Shown: positions 9,327-18,380 of the stretch, piece by piece
Layout: every line of letters begins with the position of its first letter
Position numbering within the stretch: position 1 is the stretch's first letter
Source of the DNA: Balneolaceae bacterium
GTDB taxonomy: Bacteria > Bacteroidota > Rhodothermia > Balneolales > Balneolaceae
Direction: 5' to 3'
Assembly (NCBI GenBank): GCA_009711805.1
Contig: VEMX01000005.1
Location: 47,018 to 111,017, forward strand
DNA length: 64,000 bases
The notes under the pieces: generated by a model
What the model was told of the DNA's origin: nothing
The model's database searches: none
What the model saw: the letters and a program-made list of their open reading frames with translations, nothing else
Made by a program: the position numbers and the translations under genes

Positions 9327-10151
9327 ATGAAACAAAGTATACTCTTAATAACAGGCTGCATTCTTCTTTTGAGTGCCTGTCAAAATAGTCGGTTAATAAA
9401 AAGGGGAGATTCCCTTGAGGTGGCTTATGGAAAAGCAATGTCACTTTATGAAGAAGAGGATTTCAGTGAAGCAGCCGAAGCCTTTGAAATTGTTACCCGC
9501 TCCGGACGAGGAACCGAGTACGGACAGTTAGCTCAATTCTATCTTGCTGAAAGTTATTTTTATGGCAGACGCTATCTTCTTGCTGCTTCGGAATATGAAC
9601 GGTTTATACAGTATTATCCGCGGAATGAGAAAAGAATAGAAGCTGAATATAAAACAGCGCTCAGTTATTATAAGCAAAGCCCCAGGTTTAAGCTTGATCA
9701 GACCGCAACCAAAAAAGCGTTAGAACGGTTTCAACTGTTCATTAACAGGTATCCCGATTCCGATTATGTACAAAAAGCGGCAAATCGCATTGATGAACTC
9801 AGAACCAAATTAGCGCACAAAAGCTACGAAGCAGCACAGTTCTATATTAGAACCGAGAAATACGAAGCTGCTACCATTTACCTGGATTTAACCATTGATC
9901 AGTATCCCGAATCTAAATGGGCTGAAAAGGCATTGGTACAGCTTATTGATACCTTCGTAGAATATGCGGATAAAAGTATTGCCTCCAAACAAGCCGAACG
10001 GTATGAAAAGGCCATAGAGAATTATGAAAAATTCATTCAATTGTTTCCTGAAAGTGAGTATCGCGGCGAAGTAGAAAACCTTCATGATGAAGCATCCCGG
10101 AAGCTGACCGAAATCAGCCCGGTGACTGTAGAAAACTCGGATACGCAGTAA
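9327..10151 (+). CDS. bamD: Outer-membrane assembly lipoprotein BamD
   Basis: TPR-type lipoprotein of the BAM complex, which inserts beta-barrel proteins into the outer membrane. With the ATG at 9327 the protein starts MKQSILLITG and has a lipobox LLSAC, so Cys is lipidated; an in-frame ATG at 9297 would add ten residues before the signal peptide and is less likely. TPR-like repeats are visible: AMSLYEEEDFSEAAEAFE, ESYFYGRRYLLAASEYERF, FINRYPDSDYVQKA and EKYEAATIYLDLTIDQYP. It sits directly upstream of nadD with an 11-base gap. Confidence 0.9.
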   Translation: MKQSILLITGCILLLSACQNSRLIKRGDSLEVAYGKAMSLYEEEDFSEAAEAFEIVTRSGRGTEYGQLAQFYLAESYFYGRRYLLAASEYERFIQYYPRNEKRIEAEYKTALSYYKQSPRFKLDQTATKKALERFQLFINRYPDSDYVQKAANRIDELRTKLAHKSYEAAQFYIRTEKYEAATIYLDLTIDQYPESKWAEKALVQLIDTFVEYADKSIASKQAERYEKAIENYEKFIQLFPESEYRGEVENLHDEASRKLTEISPVTVENSDTQ

Positions 10152-10162
10152 CCACCTGCATA

Positions 10163-10750
10163 ATGGTGAAACGAATAGGCTTATTTGGCGGTACATTTGA
10201 TCCCGTCCATAAAGGACATGAATCAATAGCTGATTCCTTTCTTAACTCAGAATATATCGATGAGCTATGGGTATTGTTAACTCCCTTTCCGCCTCATAAA
10301 AAAGAGCAAAACCATGCTCCCTATAAGTTCCGGTTGCAAATGCTCAAAGCGGTGTTTTCAGCCAAACAAAATATTCGGATTAGTACCGTCGAAAACCAGC
10401 TTCCCAAGCCCTCTTTTAGTGTTCAAACTATCCGGCATCTTAAAAAAAACTACCCGGAGAATAATTTTTTATACTGTATGGGGGAAGATAGCCTTGCCCA
10501 GTTTAACCAATGGAAATTCTATCAAGAGATTTTAGAGGAATGTGAGCTATTGGTGGCGCACAGACCCGGATCCCATCATGATGATGTAGAACAGAAAATA
10601 CTGGAAAAAACCCATTTTGTGGATCATGTACCGCTTGCCATCTCCTCAACAGAGGTAAAAGAAGCCATCACACGGGGAGAAGCATCCATTAAAGAGAAGC
10701 TGGATAAACAAGTGTGTTCTATTATTGACAAAGAGCAGCTATATAGCTAA
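10163..10750 (+). CDS. nadD: Nicotinate-nucleotide adenylyltransferase NadD
   Basis: Transfers AMP from ATP to nicotinate mononucleotide in NAD synthesis. It has the nucleotidyltransferase motif GLFGGTFDPVHKGH (6-19), the substrate segment WVLLTPFPPHK, the internal CMGEDSLAQFNQW block and the C-terminal ISSTEVKEAI (ISSTxIR-like) motif. At 195 residues it is a normal single-domain NadD. It follows bamD closely and is followed by the S66-type peptidase after 23 bases. Confidence 0.94.
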   Translation: MVKRIGLFGGTFDPVHKGHESIADSFLNSEYIDELWVLLTPFPPHKKEQNHAPYKFRLQMLKAVFSAKQNIRISTVENQLPKPSFSVQTIRHLKKNYPENNFLYCMGEDSLAQFNQWKFYQEILEECELLVAHRPGSHHDDVEQKILEKTHFVDHVPLAISSTEVKEAITRGEASIKEKLDKQVCSIIDKEQLYS

Positions 10751-10773
10751 TTAACATTTTTACCATAACGGAA

Positions 10774-11802
10774 TTGCCGATGCCCTTATCTCGAAAAGAT
10801 TTTATTAAACTAAGCGGATTAACTACACTTTCTTCCATGGCGGGGCTGCCGGATGCTTTAGAAAAAAATATAAGAGCCAGCCAACGTCTCATTAAACCAA
10901 AGCCCCTGCAAAAGGGCGATACACTGGGATTGGTAGCTCCGGGCAGTCCTATTTATAAGAAGATGGATTTTGACCGAATGCTGTTAAACCTGGAAGCCCT
11001 GGGGTTTAAACTGAAGCTTGGTAAGCATGTTCGTGACCGATATGGATATCTGGCCGGCCGGGATGAAGACAGGGCTGAAGATCTTATGAAAAGCTTCACA
11101 GATCCTGAAATTGACGGTATTGTTTGTATAAGAGGAGGCTGGGGGTGTAATCGAATTTTACCGCTCTTAGACTTTCAACAAATAGCTGAACATCCAAAAT
11201 TCTTTATGGGGTTTAGTGATATTACATCTCTGCACATGGCCATCCAGAAAAAAACAGGACTGGTTACTTTTCATGGTCCTGTAGGAAAATCTGAGTGGAC
11301 TCCTTTTACGACTCAATCCTTTAAAGAGGTTGCTTGGAAAGGGAAACGAGCCACATACCCCGTACCGGACTATAGTTCTTCATATATAATCAATGAGGGA
11401 AAAACTAAGGGCAAACTCCTTGGGGGCAATCTATCTGTACTTGTAGCCATGATCGGATCCGGTTATCTGCCGGATTTTAATCAGTCTATTTTATTTTTAG
11501 AAGATGTAGGAGAAAGCGTGTACCGTATTGACAGAATGCTTACTCAATTAAAACTGGCAGGAATACTTGACCAGTTAAGTGGTTTTATTTTCGGAAAATG
11601 CACGGATTGCTCAGCCGGAGCTAACAGCCTTTCATTAAAGCAGGTTTTTGAGGATCACATCAAGCCCCTTGGAATTCCGGCTTACCATGGGGCTATGATC
11701 AGCCATGAAGATGACAATGTTACTATTCCAATTGGATTAAAAGCTGAAATGGATGCTAACAAACAAATATTCAGGCTTACAGAAGCTCCCGTTCAACTCT
11801 AA
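10774..11802 (+). CDS. LD-carboxypeptidase / MccF-like S66 family peptidase
   Basis: Serine peptidase of the S66 family (LdcA, murein tetrapeptide carboxypeptidase; MccF). The likely Ser-Glu-His triad is S148 in MGFSDITSLH, E243 in LFLEDVGES and H311 in ISHEDDNVTIPIG. The oxyanion region IRGGWGCNRIL is typical. The N-terminus SRKDFIKLSGLTTLSS resembles a Tat signal with an RK instead of RR pair, so export to the periplasm is possible, fitting a peptidoglycan-recycling role. The stop overlaps the stop of the convergent PLP enzyme gene by three bases. Confidence 0.88.
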   Translation: MPMPLSRKDFIKLSGLTTLSSMAGLPDALEKNIRASQRLIKPKPLQKGDTLGLVAPGSPIYKKMDFDRMLLNLEALGFKLKLGKHVRDRYGYLAGRDEDRAEDLMKSFTDPEIDGIVCIRGGWGCNRILPLLDFQQIAEHPKFFMGFSDITSLHMAIQKKTGLVTFHGPVGKSEWTPFTTQSFKEVAWKGKRATYPVPDYSSSYIINEGKTKGKLLGGNLSVLVAMIGSGYLPDFNQSILFLEDVGESVYRIDRMLTQLKLAGILDQLSGFIFGKCTDCSAGANSLSLKQVFEDHIKPLGIPAYHGAMISHEDDNVTIPIGLKAEMDANKQIFRLTEAPVQL

Positions 11803-12869
11803 AATGCCTTGGCCGACATATGGTCGATGGTTTGCGCATCTTCAGTCCTATATTCACCCATAAGGTTGGCTGTAAGACAAGAGTGGACGGGCAACACTTG
11901 TACGGTATCTCCAACAGCAAGCTGTTCAAAATACTCTCTGTTACAATGTATAATTCCGTGTTCCTGAGATATGGAAGCAAGCACTCCCTGAAGCTGTCCG
12001 TCATCTGAAATTACTTTCCCAAATATTTTCTCCTGGCCGGACTCTACAAATTCTTTAGAAAAGTGAACGGCGCCACCATGAATAAGTATCTTACCGTCTT
12101 TGCTAAATTTTTCTATAACCGGACAGCTCATCCAGATAGCTATTTGTTCTTTGTTGCAGGATCCGATTTCAACCTGCATCCAGTCATAAAACACAAAATT
12201 ACCGGGGCTAAGTTGATCGTAGGGACCAAAGTCGTCCAACACGCTGCAAGAAGGAGTATCTCCGTAACAAATTGGAATATGAGGAAAGGACTCTTTTAAG
12301 GAAGTAAGTTTTGCCAGTGCTTTTCGGGATACGGAAGTTATTTCTTTTGCAGAACGGCATTTATAAGTATGCCCTGCATGGCAATAAAAGCCGGCAAGAG
12401 TGCAGTGCTCTGCTTGTTCAATAGCCTTGATGACTTCAACAATCCGCGTTTTGTTTGAGGCAGGAATACCACTGCGGCCATAATCAGGGTCTATTTCTAT
12501 ATATAGGCCGATGGGAGATTGCAGACGCTGGTCAAGAGTCTCCACTATTTCTGTAGAAATAACCAGTGTTTTTAAATCACATTTTGCCAAGAGTTCATTG
12601 TATACCGAAGCTGCATTAACATTGGCCGGAAACGCAATAGTAATGTCATCCCATCCCTGCTTCACAAAGTACTGTGCCATCACAGGAGAGGATACGGTAA
12701 TTCCCGCTACGCCGGCTTCTCTGAATAGGTTTCCGATAAAAGTGGATTGATGAGTTTTAAAATGCGGTCTGAATTCCAGTTCATTCCGTTGGCATTTTTC
12801 AGCCATTAACTGAATGTTGGTACGAACAGTGTTTAAATCAACGAAGAGGGTAGGAAGATAAGAAGGCAT
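11799..12869 (-). CDS. D-threonine aldolase / D-serine dehydratase-like PLP enzyme
   Basis: Fold-type III (alanine racemase-like) PLP enzyme acting on D-hydroxy-amino acids. With the ATG at 12869 the N-terminus is MPSYLPTLFVDLNTV and the PLP lysine is K38 in FRPHFKTHQ. The C-terminal PVHSC holds the His and Cys that bind the metal in D-threonine aldolase and D-serine dehydratase. This start leaves a four-base gap to the upstream lipoprotein gene, whereas a start at 12902 would overlap it by 29 bases. The exact substrate (D-Ser, D-Thr or another) is open. Confidence 0.85.
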   Translation of the reverse strand: MPSYLPTLFVDLNTVRTNIQLMAEKCQRNELEFRPHFKTHQSTFIGNLFREAGVAGITVSSPVMAQYFVKQGWDDITIAFPANVNAASVYNELLAKCDLKTLVISTEIVETLDQRLQSPIGLYIEIDPDYGRSGIPASNKTRIVEVIKAIEQAEHCTLAGFYCHAGHTYKCRSAKEITSVSRKALAKLTSLKESFPHIPICYGDTPSCSVLDDFGPYDQLSPGNFVFYDWMQVEIGSCNKEQIAIWMSCPVIEKFSKDGKILIHGGAVHFSKEFVESGQEKIFGKVISDDGQLQGVLASISQEHGIIHCNREYFEQLAVGDTVQVLPVHSCLTANLMGEYRTEDAQTIDHMSAKAF

Positions 12870-12873
12870 AAGC

Positions 12874-13719
12874 TTAGTTTTCCTCCTCATTCTTGGTATC
12901 AAGACGATTAATTTTGATCTGTTTTTGTTCTTTTGAGCTTAACTCATCCTTAAAGTCGTACATTGCCCTTTCCCATGAACCATATACCGGATTAGGCAGG
13001 ATAAACCACCGCCGGCCAAAATAAGCAGAATAGTCCCTAACCAAATGACTGCGTTCTTGTCCTGATATATACTTAGCGGGTATAAAATCATTCAGATCAT
13101 CTCCAAATACCATCAGTATTCTATAATTTCTGGCCACAAATTTACGCCTCTCCGTTTTAGCTGATGTCCAGTTTTCACGCTCACCTTTGGTCAGAATGTT
13201 GTCAATTCCTCCCGAAACAGGAAAGCCAAGGTCCTCGAGGTTTTTCCTGGTGGGATTCTCGACATCATGTTCACGATTGGTGATATAAAACAGCTGAATG
13301 TCTTCCTTGTCAGCATATTGAGTGAACTCCAGGGCTCCGGCTATTGCATCAGCTTTGGCTTCGCTAGCCCATTGATTCCAATCTTCGGTATTGTATGACT
13401 TTCCCTGTTTAATCATCCTTGCCTGAAATGGAGCATTGTCTAAAATGGTTTCATCTACATCAAGAATAATTGCAGGAGGGAGGTTTGAGTAATCAGTATT
13501 CTCCTGTTCAGGGTAGGCCGTCCAATAGGAGTCTTCTTTGGCCAACGGAAGCATACGTAATGCAGTAACATAAATTTGTGTTGTTATGGCCTCATATTCA
13601 GCCGAGTTCTGCACCCAAAGGGTTGCCTGAGTTGTTGGGTTCCGAAGGGTATTTACAGAAGAGCAGGAGGCAAATACTGTTGCCATCACAATAACGAGGA
13701 GTTGTTGCAGCTTATTCAT
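12874..13719 (-). CDS. e(P4)-type acid phosphatase / 5'-nucleotidase lipoprotein
   Basis: HAD-superfamily class C acid phosphatase anchored as a lipoprotein. The signal peptide ends in the lipobox VFASC (C19). The catalytic DxDxT is D87-V-D89-E-T91 in IILDVDETILDN, and a later motif VFGDDLNDF supplies the metal-binding aspartates. Haemophilus e(P4) homologues dephosphorylate nucleotides such as NMN at the outer membrane, which would supply nucleosides for uptake. It is the first gene of a two-gene minus-strand unit with the PLP enzyme. Upstream, the frame stays open for 60 codons but without a start. Confidence 0.9.
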   Translation of the reverse strand: MNKLQQLLVIVMATVFASCSSVNTLRNPTTQATLWVQNSAEYEAITTQIYVTALRMLPLAKEDSYWTAYPEQENTDYSNLPPAIILDVDETILDNAPFQARMIKQGKSYNTEDWNQWASEAKADAIAGALEFTQYADKEDIQLFYITNREHDVENPTRKNLEDLGFPVSGGIDNILTKGERENWTSAKTERRKFVARNYRILMVFGDDLNDFIPAKYISGQERSHLVRDYSAYFGRRWFILPNPVYGSWERAMYDFKDELSSKEQKQIKINRLDTKNEEEN

Positions 13720-13740
13720 TATCTTTTTGGATTGATTCGG

Positions 13741-13895
13741 TGAAAGCTTTGAAAAACCGGTCTTTTGCCCAATGTCTGCGTTATCGGTCGGTTGAAATCC
13801 TCGAATATGGGGTATATGCTGCGGTTTCAGCCTCCTTCTGGCCTTGACATTGGAAAAAATCCCTGGTTCTTCAAAGCCGTCTCGGTTGAAGATAT
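13741..13895. repeat. Structured intergenic element upstream of the e(P4) gene
   Basis: The 258-base divergent gap holds nested short inverted repeats: CCAATGTC (13769-13776) with GACATTGG (13846-13853), and TCTTCAA (13869-13875) with TTGAAGA (13887-13893). The minus-strand frame across it is open for 60 codons and in phase with the e(P4) ATG, yet contains no ATG, GTG or TTG, so it is probably not translated. It looks like a structured RNA leader or a dispersed intergenic repeat rather than a gene; I do not recognise it. Confidence 0.4.
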
Positions 13896-13977
13896 AAAAT
13901 CATTTAGAGATCAAAACAAATTTTCCACAATTAAATAATATGATTACAAGTATAATAACCCGTATTTTACTTGGTTC

Positions 13978-14439
13978 ATGAGGCAATTGACAGAGCATAA
14001 AATAATTGGACGTGCAGAGCGGGTAAATTTACCGGAATGGGGATTTACCGATTTAGAAGCCAAGATAGATACCGGTGCGTATACATCAAGTTTGCACTGC
14101 CACCGCTTAGAAGAGTTTATTAAAGATAATGAACGATGGATTCAGTTTAGCATACTTGACCCCGAGCATCGGTCATTTGAGAAACACCCGCTGCAGAGTA
14201 AAATATTAGACAAACGAGAGGTGAAGAGTTCAAACGGTCATATTGAAAATCGTTTTTTTGTACAAACCTCAATCACATTATTCGGGAAAGAATGCTCTAT
14301 TGAGTTTTCACTAACCGATCGTTCTTCGATGAAATATCCTCTGCTGATTGGAAGAAAATTCATCAAGAAAGCGGGATTACTAGTTGATGTATCCCAGAAA
14401 AATCTCTCATCAAAATTTTTAATCGAGAAAAATAACTAA
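13978..14439 (+). CDS. RimB-like retropepsin-fold protein (ATP-dependent zinc protease family)
   Basis: A 153-residue protein of the family found beside RimK, annotated as ATP-dependent zinc protease and shown in Pseudomonas (RimB) to be a retropepsin-like protease trimming glutamate tails. The aspartyl motif is D31-T-G in [12 protein letters not shown], followed by the beta-rich body ending [14 protein letters not shown]. No signal peptide is present. It lies two bases upstream of rimK, so the ligase and its likely processing enzyme are co-expressed. Confidence 0.87.
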   Translation: MRQLTEHKIIGRAERVNLPEWGFTDLEAKIDTGAYTSSLHCHRLEEFIKDNERWIQFSILDPEHRSFEKHPLQSKILDKREVKSSNGHIENRFFVQTSITLFGKECSIEFSLTDRSSMKYPLLIGRKFIKKAGLLVDVSQKNLSSKFLIEKNN

Positions 14440-14441
14440 AT

Positions 14442-15365
14442 ATGAAAATCGGAATTCTATCCAGGAATTCATCTCTATATTCGACCAGAAGACTTGTAGA
14501 AGCCGCTAAAGAAGCCAATCATGAAGTTGAAGTGATTGACCATTTAAAATGCGATATAGTGATTGAGCAGGATAATCCTACTATTTACTACAAAAGTAAG
14601 AAGGTAGATTACCTGGATGCCATTATCCCGCGAATAGGTGCTTCTGTTACCTTTTATGGGGCCTCAGTGGTACGTCAATTCGAGATGATGGATGTTTCCA
14701 GTACCGTTCATTCACAGGCTTTGGTACGTTCCAGGGATAAACTCCGAAGTCTTCAGATTTTGGCCAGTGCCGGAGTTGGACTTCCAAAAACTGTTTTCAC
14801 TAATTACTCAAAAGAGATAAAAAAGATTATTGAATCGGTAGGTGGAGCTCCTTTAATTGTAAAGCTACTGGAAGGCACTCAGGGAAATGGGGTGGTTTTA
14901 GCGCCTACAAAAAAGGCTGCAGAATCAATGATTGAAGCTTTTCACAGCATGAAAGCCCGGGTTATAGTTCAGGAATTTATAGCAGAATCTAAAGGTGCAG
15001 ACATACGAGCATTTGTGGTAGATGGTAAAGTAGTAGGTTCAATGAAACGGCAGGGTAAAGAAGGTGAGTTTCGATCCAACTTACACCAGGGAGGCACCGG
15101 AGAACTTATAAAACTGACCAAAGAAGAACGACATGCCGCACTTACGGCAGCCAGCGCCATGGGATTAGACGTAGCTGGGGTAGATTTACTGCAATCTGAC
15201 CGAGGACCTCTTATCCTTGAAGTAAATTCTTCGCCGGGTTTAAGAGGAATAGAAAAAACCACAGGTAAAAATATAGCTTCTCCAATAATTAACTATCTTG
15301 AAAAGGCCGTTAAAGAACGAAAGAACAATCCATTGCGGAGGAAGAAGATAAAAAGGAATGCCTGA
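14442..15365 (+). CDS. rimK: RimK-type ATP-grasp glutamate ligase
   Basis: ATP-grasp ligase that adds glutamates to the C-terminus of ribosomal protein S6 in model species. The 307 residues show the N-terminal preATP-grasp domain ([15 protein letters not shown]), the ATP-binding [15 protein letters not shown] loop, [18 protein letters not shown], and the metal/phosphate motif [13 protein letters not shown]. The tail is strongly basic ([13 protein letters not shown]). The S6 target is assumed from family. It overlaps the next gene by eight bases. Confidence 0.92.
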   Translation: MKIGILSRNSSLYSTRRLVEAAKEANHEVEVIDHLKCDIVIEQDNPTIYYKSKKVDYLDAIIPRIGASVTFYGASVVRQFEMMDVSSTVHSQALVRSRDKLRSLQILASAGVGLPKTVFTNYSKEIKKIIESVGGAPLIVKLLEGTQGNGVVLAPTKKAAESMIEAFHSMKARVIVQEFIAESKGADIRAFVVDGKVVGSMKRQGKEGEFRSNLHQGGTGELIKLTKEERHAALTAASAMGLDVAGVDLLQSDRGPLILEVNSSPGLRGIEKTTGKNIASPIINYLEKAVKERKNNPLRRKKIKRNA

Positions 15366-16299
15366 TATTATAACCATCAACAACCATGAGGTTGGACTTG
15401 GGGAGCATGAAAAGATAAACCTGAATATTGCCCGCTTACCCACTTATACAGAAATAGATTTACCTGTTTTAATCTACCGTGCTAAAGAAGACGGACCTGT
15501 ATTACTACTTACCGGTGGTCTGCATGGGGATGAAATAAACGGCGTGGAAACAATCCGAAGAATGATTGAAGAAAAATCGATTATACCTCAGCGTGGTTCC
15601 GTAATTGCTGTACCCATTGTCAATATATATGGTTTTATACAAAATGTACGGGGCGTTCCGGATGGCAAAGATATTAACCGTAGCTTTCCCGGGACTAAAA
15701 GAGGATCGTTAGCCCGGTTGCTTGCCCATACTATAATGAATGAGATTATACCTCATATTGATTGTGGAATCGATTTGCATACCGGAGGAGCCAGCAGAGC
15801 CAACTATCCGCAGATCCGGTGTTCGTTTAACAGTGAGCGAGCTAAAGAATTAGCCCATGTCTTTAATGCCCCCGTTACCCTAAATTCTTCACTCATCTCG
15901 AAGTCTTTTCGAAATGCTGCTCATAAAAAAGGGAAAGAGATTATTGTATATGAAACAGGAGAATCTATGAGATTTGATGAAAAGGGTATAGAAGAAGGAA
16001 TCCGTGGCATTCAGCGAATTATGGAGTACCTTGGGATGAATGATGAAGGCCCTGAACAGCAACCTTCAAAAACATATAAAAAATCAACCTGGGTAAGAAC
16101 TCATAATTCAGGTTTATTTACACCAAACATAGCACTGGGTGATGAACTGGACCGAAAAGAACTGCTGGGCTGGGTTAAAGATCCCTATGGGAAACTCAAT
16201 GCCAAAATCACAGCTCCTAAAAGTGGTATGGTGATTGGCCTAAACAATTGCCCTGTAGTAAATAAAGGCGATGCCTTAATACATTTTGCATTTAACTAA
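15358..16299 (+). CDS. Succinylglutamate desuccinylase/aspartoacylase family metallo-deacylase
   Basis: Zinc-dependent M14-like hydrolase of 313 residues. The zinc motif [12 protein letters not shown] supplies the first His and Glu; [15 protein letters not shown] gives the second His, and VYETGES the catalytic Glu. The C-terminal beta domain ([30 protein letters not shown]) is standard for the AstE/AspA group. Its ATG lies inside the end of rimK, implying translational coupling. Placed in a RimB-RimK unit, it may hydrolyse glutamyl or aspartyl amide conjugates, but the substrate is not known. Confidence 0.88.
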   Translation: MPDIITINNHEVGLGEHEKINLNIARLPTYTEIDLPVLIYRAKEDGPVLLLTGGLHGDEINGVETIRRMIEEKSIIPQRGSVIAVPIVNIYGFIQNVRGVPDGKDINRSFPGTKRGSLARLLAHTIMNEIIPHIDCGIDLHTGGASRANYPQIRCSFNSERAKELAHVFNAPVTLNSSLISKSFRNAAHKKGKEIIVYETGESMRFDEKGIEEGIRGIQRIMEYLGMNDEGPEQQPSKTYKKSTWVRTHNSGLFTPNIALGDELDRKELLGWVKDPYGKLNAKITAPKSGMVIGLNNCPVVNKGDALIHFAFN

Positions 16300-16311
16300 T
16301 AGAATAGAACA

Positions 16312-16659
16312 TTGGATATAGATTTAATTTTTACCGTTTTAGAAACTTCAGATTATAAATCTGTGATCAGCTCCGGAAGCTTTATACCTGAATCGTTTGA
16401 AGAGACGGGGCATATACGATGCTTTGAAGGTGCCCAGGCCGAACAAATCATTAATAAAAACTACAAGAGCCACTCGTCTTTGTTATTGGTTATTATTGAT
16501 CCCATACGGATTCAGGCTCCCATAAAAAGAAATAAAGAAGACGGTGTAGAGTATATTGATGTTTTTGGAACCTTTAATACTGATGCTGTTATAGATAAAA
16601 TAACGCTTCAGAAATCTGACAAAGGAACCTTTGCATTAAAAGTTAAGCACTACGACTAA
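16312..16659 (+). CDS. DUF952 family protein
   Basis: Small 115-residue protein resembling DUF952, a fold related to ADP-ribosyltransferase-like domains. The pattern is S-G-S-F-x-P-E-S (residues 21-28), GHIRCFEGAQAEQI with the conserved His-x-Cys, LLLVIIDPIRI, and a C-terminal DVFGTFNTDAVIDK that corresponds to the usual H-(I/L)-Y-G-P-L block but lacks its His and Pro. Start is TTG at 16312. It is sandwiched between the aspartoacylase-like gene and the lipid kinase with gaps of 12 and 3 bases. Function unknown. Confidence 0.72.
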   Translation: MDIDLIFTVLETSDYKSVISSGSFIPESFEETGHIRCFEGAQAEQIINKNYKSHSSLLLVIIDPIRIQAPIKRNKEDGVEYIDVFGTFNTDAVIDKITLQKSDKGTFALKVKHYD

Positions 16660-16662
16660 TCA

Positions 16663-17544
16663 TTGAATAAGACGATCTGTTTCATAATAAACTGTGCTTC
16701 TAACTCGAACAAAGCCGAAGTCTTTTTTCGGAATAGGGAGCCCGAGGTTCTGAAAATGTTTAAACAGGCCGCCTTTATTTATATAGATGAAGATGGATCA
16801 ATTCGGGAAACAGCCAACAAAGCTGCCCGGGAATATGAGGTTATTGTAGCCTGTGGTGGTGATGGTACCATCAAAGAGACGGCGAATGCGCTTATCCATA
16901 CCAATGTTATACTTGGAGTTTTACCCATTGGCAGTGGAAATGATTTCGCCAAAAGCATAGGGTTGAGTACCGATTTCAGAAAAAACCTGGAAATATTACG
17001 TTCTTGCAAAACTTCCGGAATTGATGTTATACAGTACGGTGAGGGACAATATTTTTTAAACACAATGGGATTTGGCCTGGATGGCCGCACCAATTACTAC
17101 GCTGCTATTCTTAATAAATGGACAGGAAAGCTGAGGTATTTCCTGGGTGGAATTTACGCTATGATAAAAGCTGACCGTTTTACTTATAAATGCAGCACGA
17201 ATAAAAATCACATTGAAGGGAGCAGTTGGATGGTTGTGGCGGCAAATGGAGCTGTGGAAGGAGGTAAATACAGAATATCTCCCGATTCATGCAATTCGGA
17301 TGGAATCTTTGAAATCATTATTGTGAAACCCATTTCCCGGCTTCGTTTAATCCTCGAGTTCTTGAAGCTTTCAATGGGTTTTTCCTTTAGCAAACAGGTG
17401 ATATACCAGGTTACAACGAAGGAATGCAGCCTTAGCCTTGACCAAAAACTCCACATTCATGCGGATGGGGAAATAGTTAAACAGAAGTCATTCTCCATTG
17501 ATTTTAAATTACTCAAGAATAGCTTAACTGTAATAAAAGCTTAA
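16663..17544 (+). CDS. Diacylglycerol kinase-family lipid kinase
   Basis: Soluble lipid kinase of the DAGK catalytic family (YegS/DgkB-like), 293 residues. The nucleotide-binding GGDGTIKE (65-72) and PIGSGNDFAKS (88-98) are intact, followed by NTMGFGLDG and the C-terminal beta-sandwich with HADGE. The start is a TTG three bases after the DUF952 gene. It would phosphorylate diacylglycerol or a related lipid at the inner membrane; the exact substrate is unknown. Confidence 0.9.
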   Translation: MNKTICFIINCASNSNKAEVFFRNREPEVLKMFKQAAFIYIDEDGSIRETANKAAREYEVIVACGGDGTIKETANALIHTNVILGVLPIGSGNDFAKSIGLSTDFRKNLEILRSCKTSGIDVIQYGEGQYFLNTMGFGLDGRTNYYAAILNKWTGKLRYFLGGIYAMIKADRFTYKCSTNKNHIEGSSWMVVAANGAVEGGKYRISPDSCNSDGIFEIIIVKPISRLRLILEFLKLSMGFSFSKQVIYQVTTKECSLSLDQKLHIHADGEIVKQKSFSIDFKLLKNSLTVIKA

Positions 17545-17578
17545 TATATCCTTCATCAGATCTTCACCTTATGTAACT

Positions 17579-17611
17579 AACCTCTGTTAACATCTAAGTA
17601 ACAATGAGGTT
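17579..17611 (+). promoter_or_regulatory. Possible 5'-UTR hairpin before tonB
   Basis: AACCTC/GAGGTT and TGTTA/TAACA pair into an 11-bp stem with a two-base bulge and a nine-base loop, ending three bases before the tonB ATG. It would bury the ribosome binding region, so it could tune translation. No iron or other regulator site is recognised. Confidence 0.3.
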
Positions 17612-17614
17612 GTT

Positions 17615-18310
17615 ATGCGAGTCCCAACCAAAATAATTGATCGGAAAAAGAATCTAAAAAAGAATTATTTACTCCGTTTGGAATTAGGCTTCATTCTATC
17701 ACTGTCCATATTTATCGTCATTGCTAAAGCCGATTTGCGTCCTGCATTAAAGGAAGAGATAAAAGTGGCAACCACTCAAGAAACATTTAAGATAGAAGAT
17801 GTAATTCAAACCAAACAAAAACCATTGGCACCTCCGCCACCTCGTCCGGTTGTTCCGGTAGAAGTTCCCAATGATGAAATATTTGAAGAAGTACTTATAG
17901 AATTTGACTCTGAACTGGATTTAGAAGAACCTATTGCCATTCCGCCACCACCGCCAGCAACACTTGAAGAAGAAGTAGAGGAGGAAGAGGAAGAAGAAAT
18001 ATTTGTAGTAGTAGAACAGAGACCCAAATTAATTGGGGGACTTGCGGCCTTTCAGAAAACGCTTGTTTACCCTGAATTAGCGCGTATGGCAGGTATAGAG
18101 GGAAGAGTAGTTTTACAATTTGTAATTGATAAAGAAGGCAATGTAATCAACCCTGAAGTAATACGCGGAATTGGAGGGGGATGCGATGAAGAAGCTATTC
18201 GGGCAATCAAGGAAGCAAAATTTATTCCCGGTAAACAGAGAGGCCGTCCGGTGAACGTTCGATTTACAATGCCTGTATCTTTTGTCTTGAAGAAAAAAAC
18301 AGGAAATTAA
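17615..18310 (+). CDS. Energy transducer TonB family protein
   Basis: TonB-type protein of 231 residues that couples the inner-membrane proton gradient to outer-membrane receptors. Order: short basic cytosolic N-terminus, one membrane anchor (about 22-40, LGFILSLSIFIVIA), a proline-rich periplasmic spacer (PLAPPPPRPVVP and IAIPPPPPATLEE) with a run of glutamates, then a TonB C-terminal domain (YPELARMAGIEGRVVLQFVI to PVSFVLKK). ExbB/ExbD are not adjacent. A strong hairpin terminator follows at 18353. Confidence 0.9.
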   Translation: MRVPTKIIDRKKNLKKNYLLRLELGFILSLSIFIVIAKADLRPALKEEIKVATTQETFKIEDVIQTKQKPLAPPPPRPVVPVEVPNDEIFEEVLIEFDSELDLEEPIAIPPPPPATLEEEVEEEEEEEIFVVVEQRPKLIGGLAAFQKTLVYPELARMAGIEGRVVLQFVIDKEGNVINPEVIRGIGGGCDEEAIRAIKEAKFIPGKQRGRPVNVRFTMPVSFVLKKKTGN

Positions 18311-18352
18311 CACTTACAGTAGCTTCCCAAATAGACTTAACTTTTAGGGATG

Positions 18353-18377
18353 GAGCCTTTGTTGATAACAAAGGCTC
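18353..18377. terminator. Bidirectional hairpin terminator between tonB and response regulator
   Basis: A perfect 11-bp stem (GAGCCTTTGTT with AACAAAGGCTC) closes on a three-base loop. It is followed by TCTTTA on the plus strand and preceded by A-poor sequence, so it suits tonB best, but the convergent response-regulator gene ends four bases beyond and may share it. Confidence 0.75.
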
Positions 18378-18380
18378 TCT

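Noticed and set aside
17806..18027. Ser-rich minus-strand frame opposite tonB
   Set aside because: It is the complement of the Pro/Glu-rich spacer of TonB; low complexity explains the open frame.
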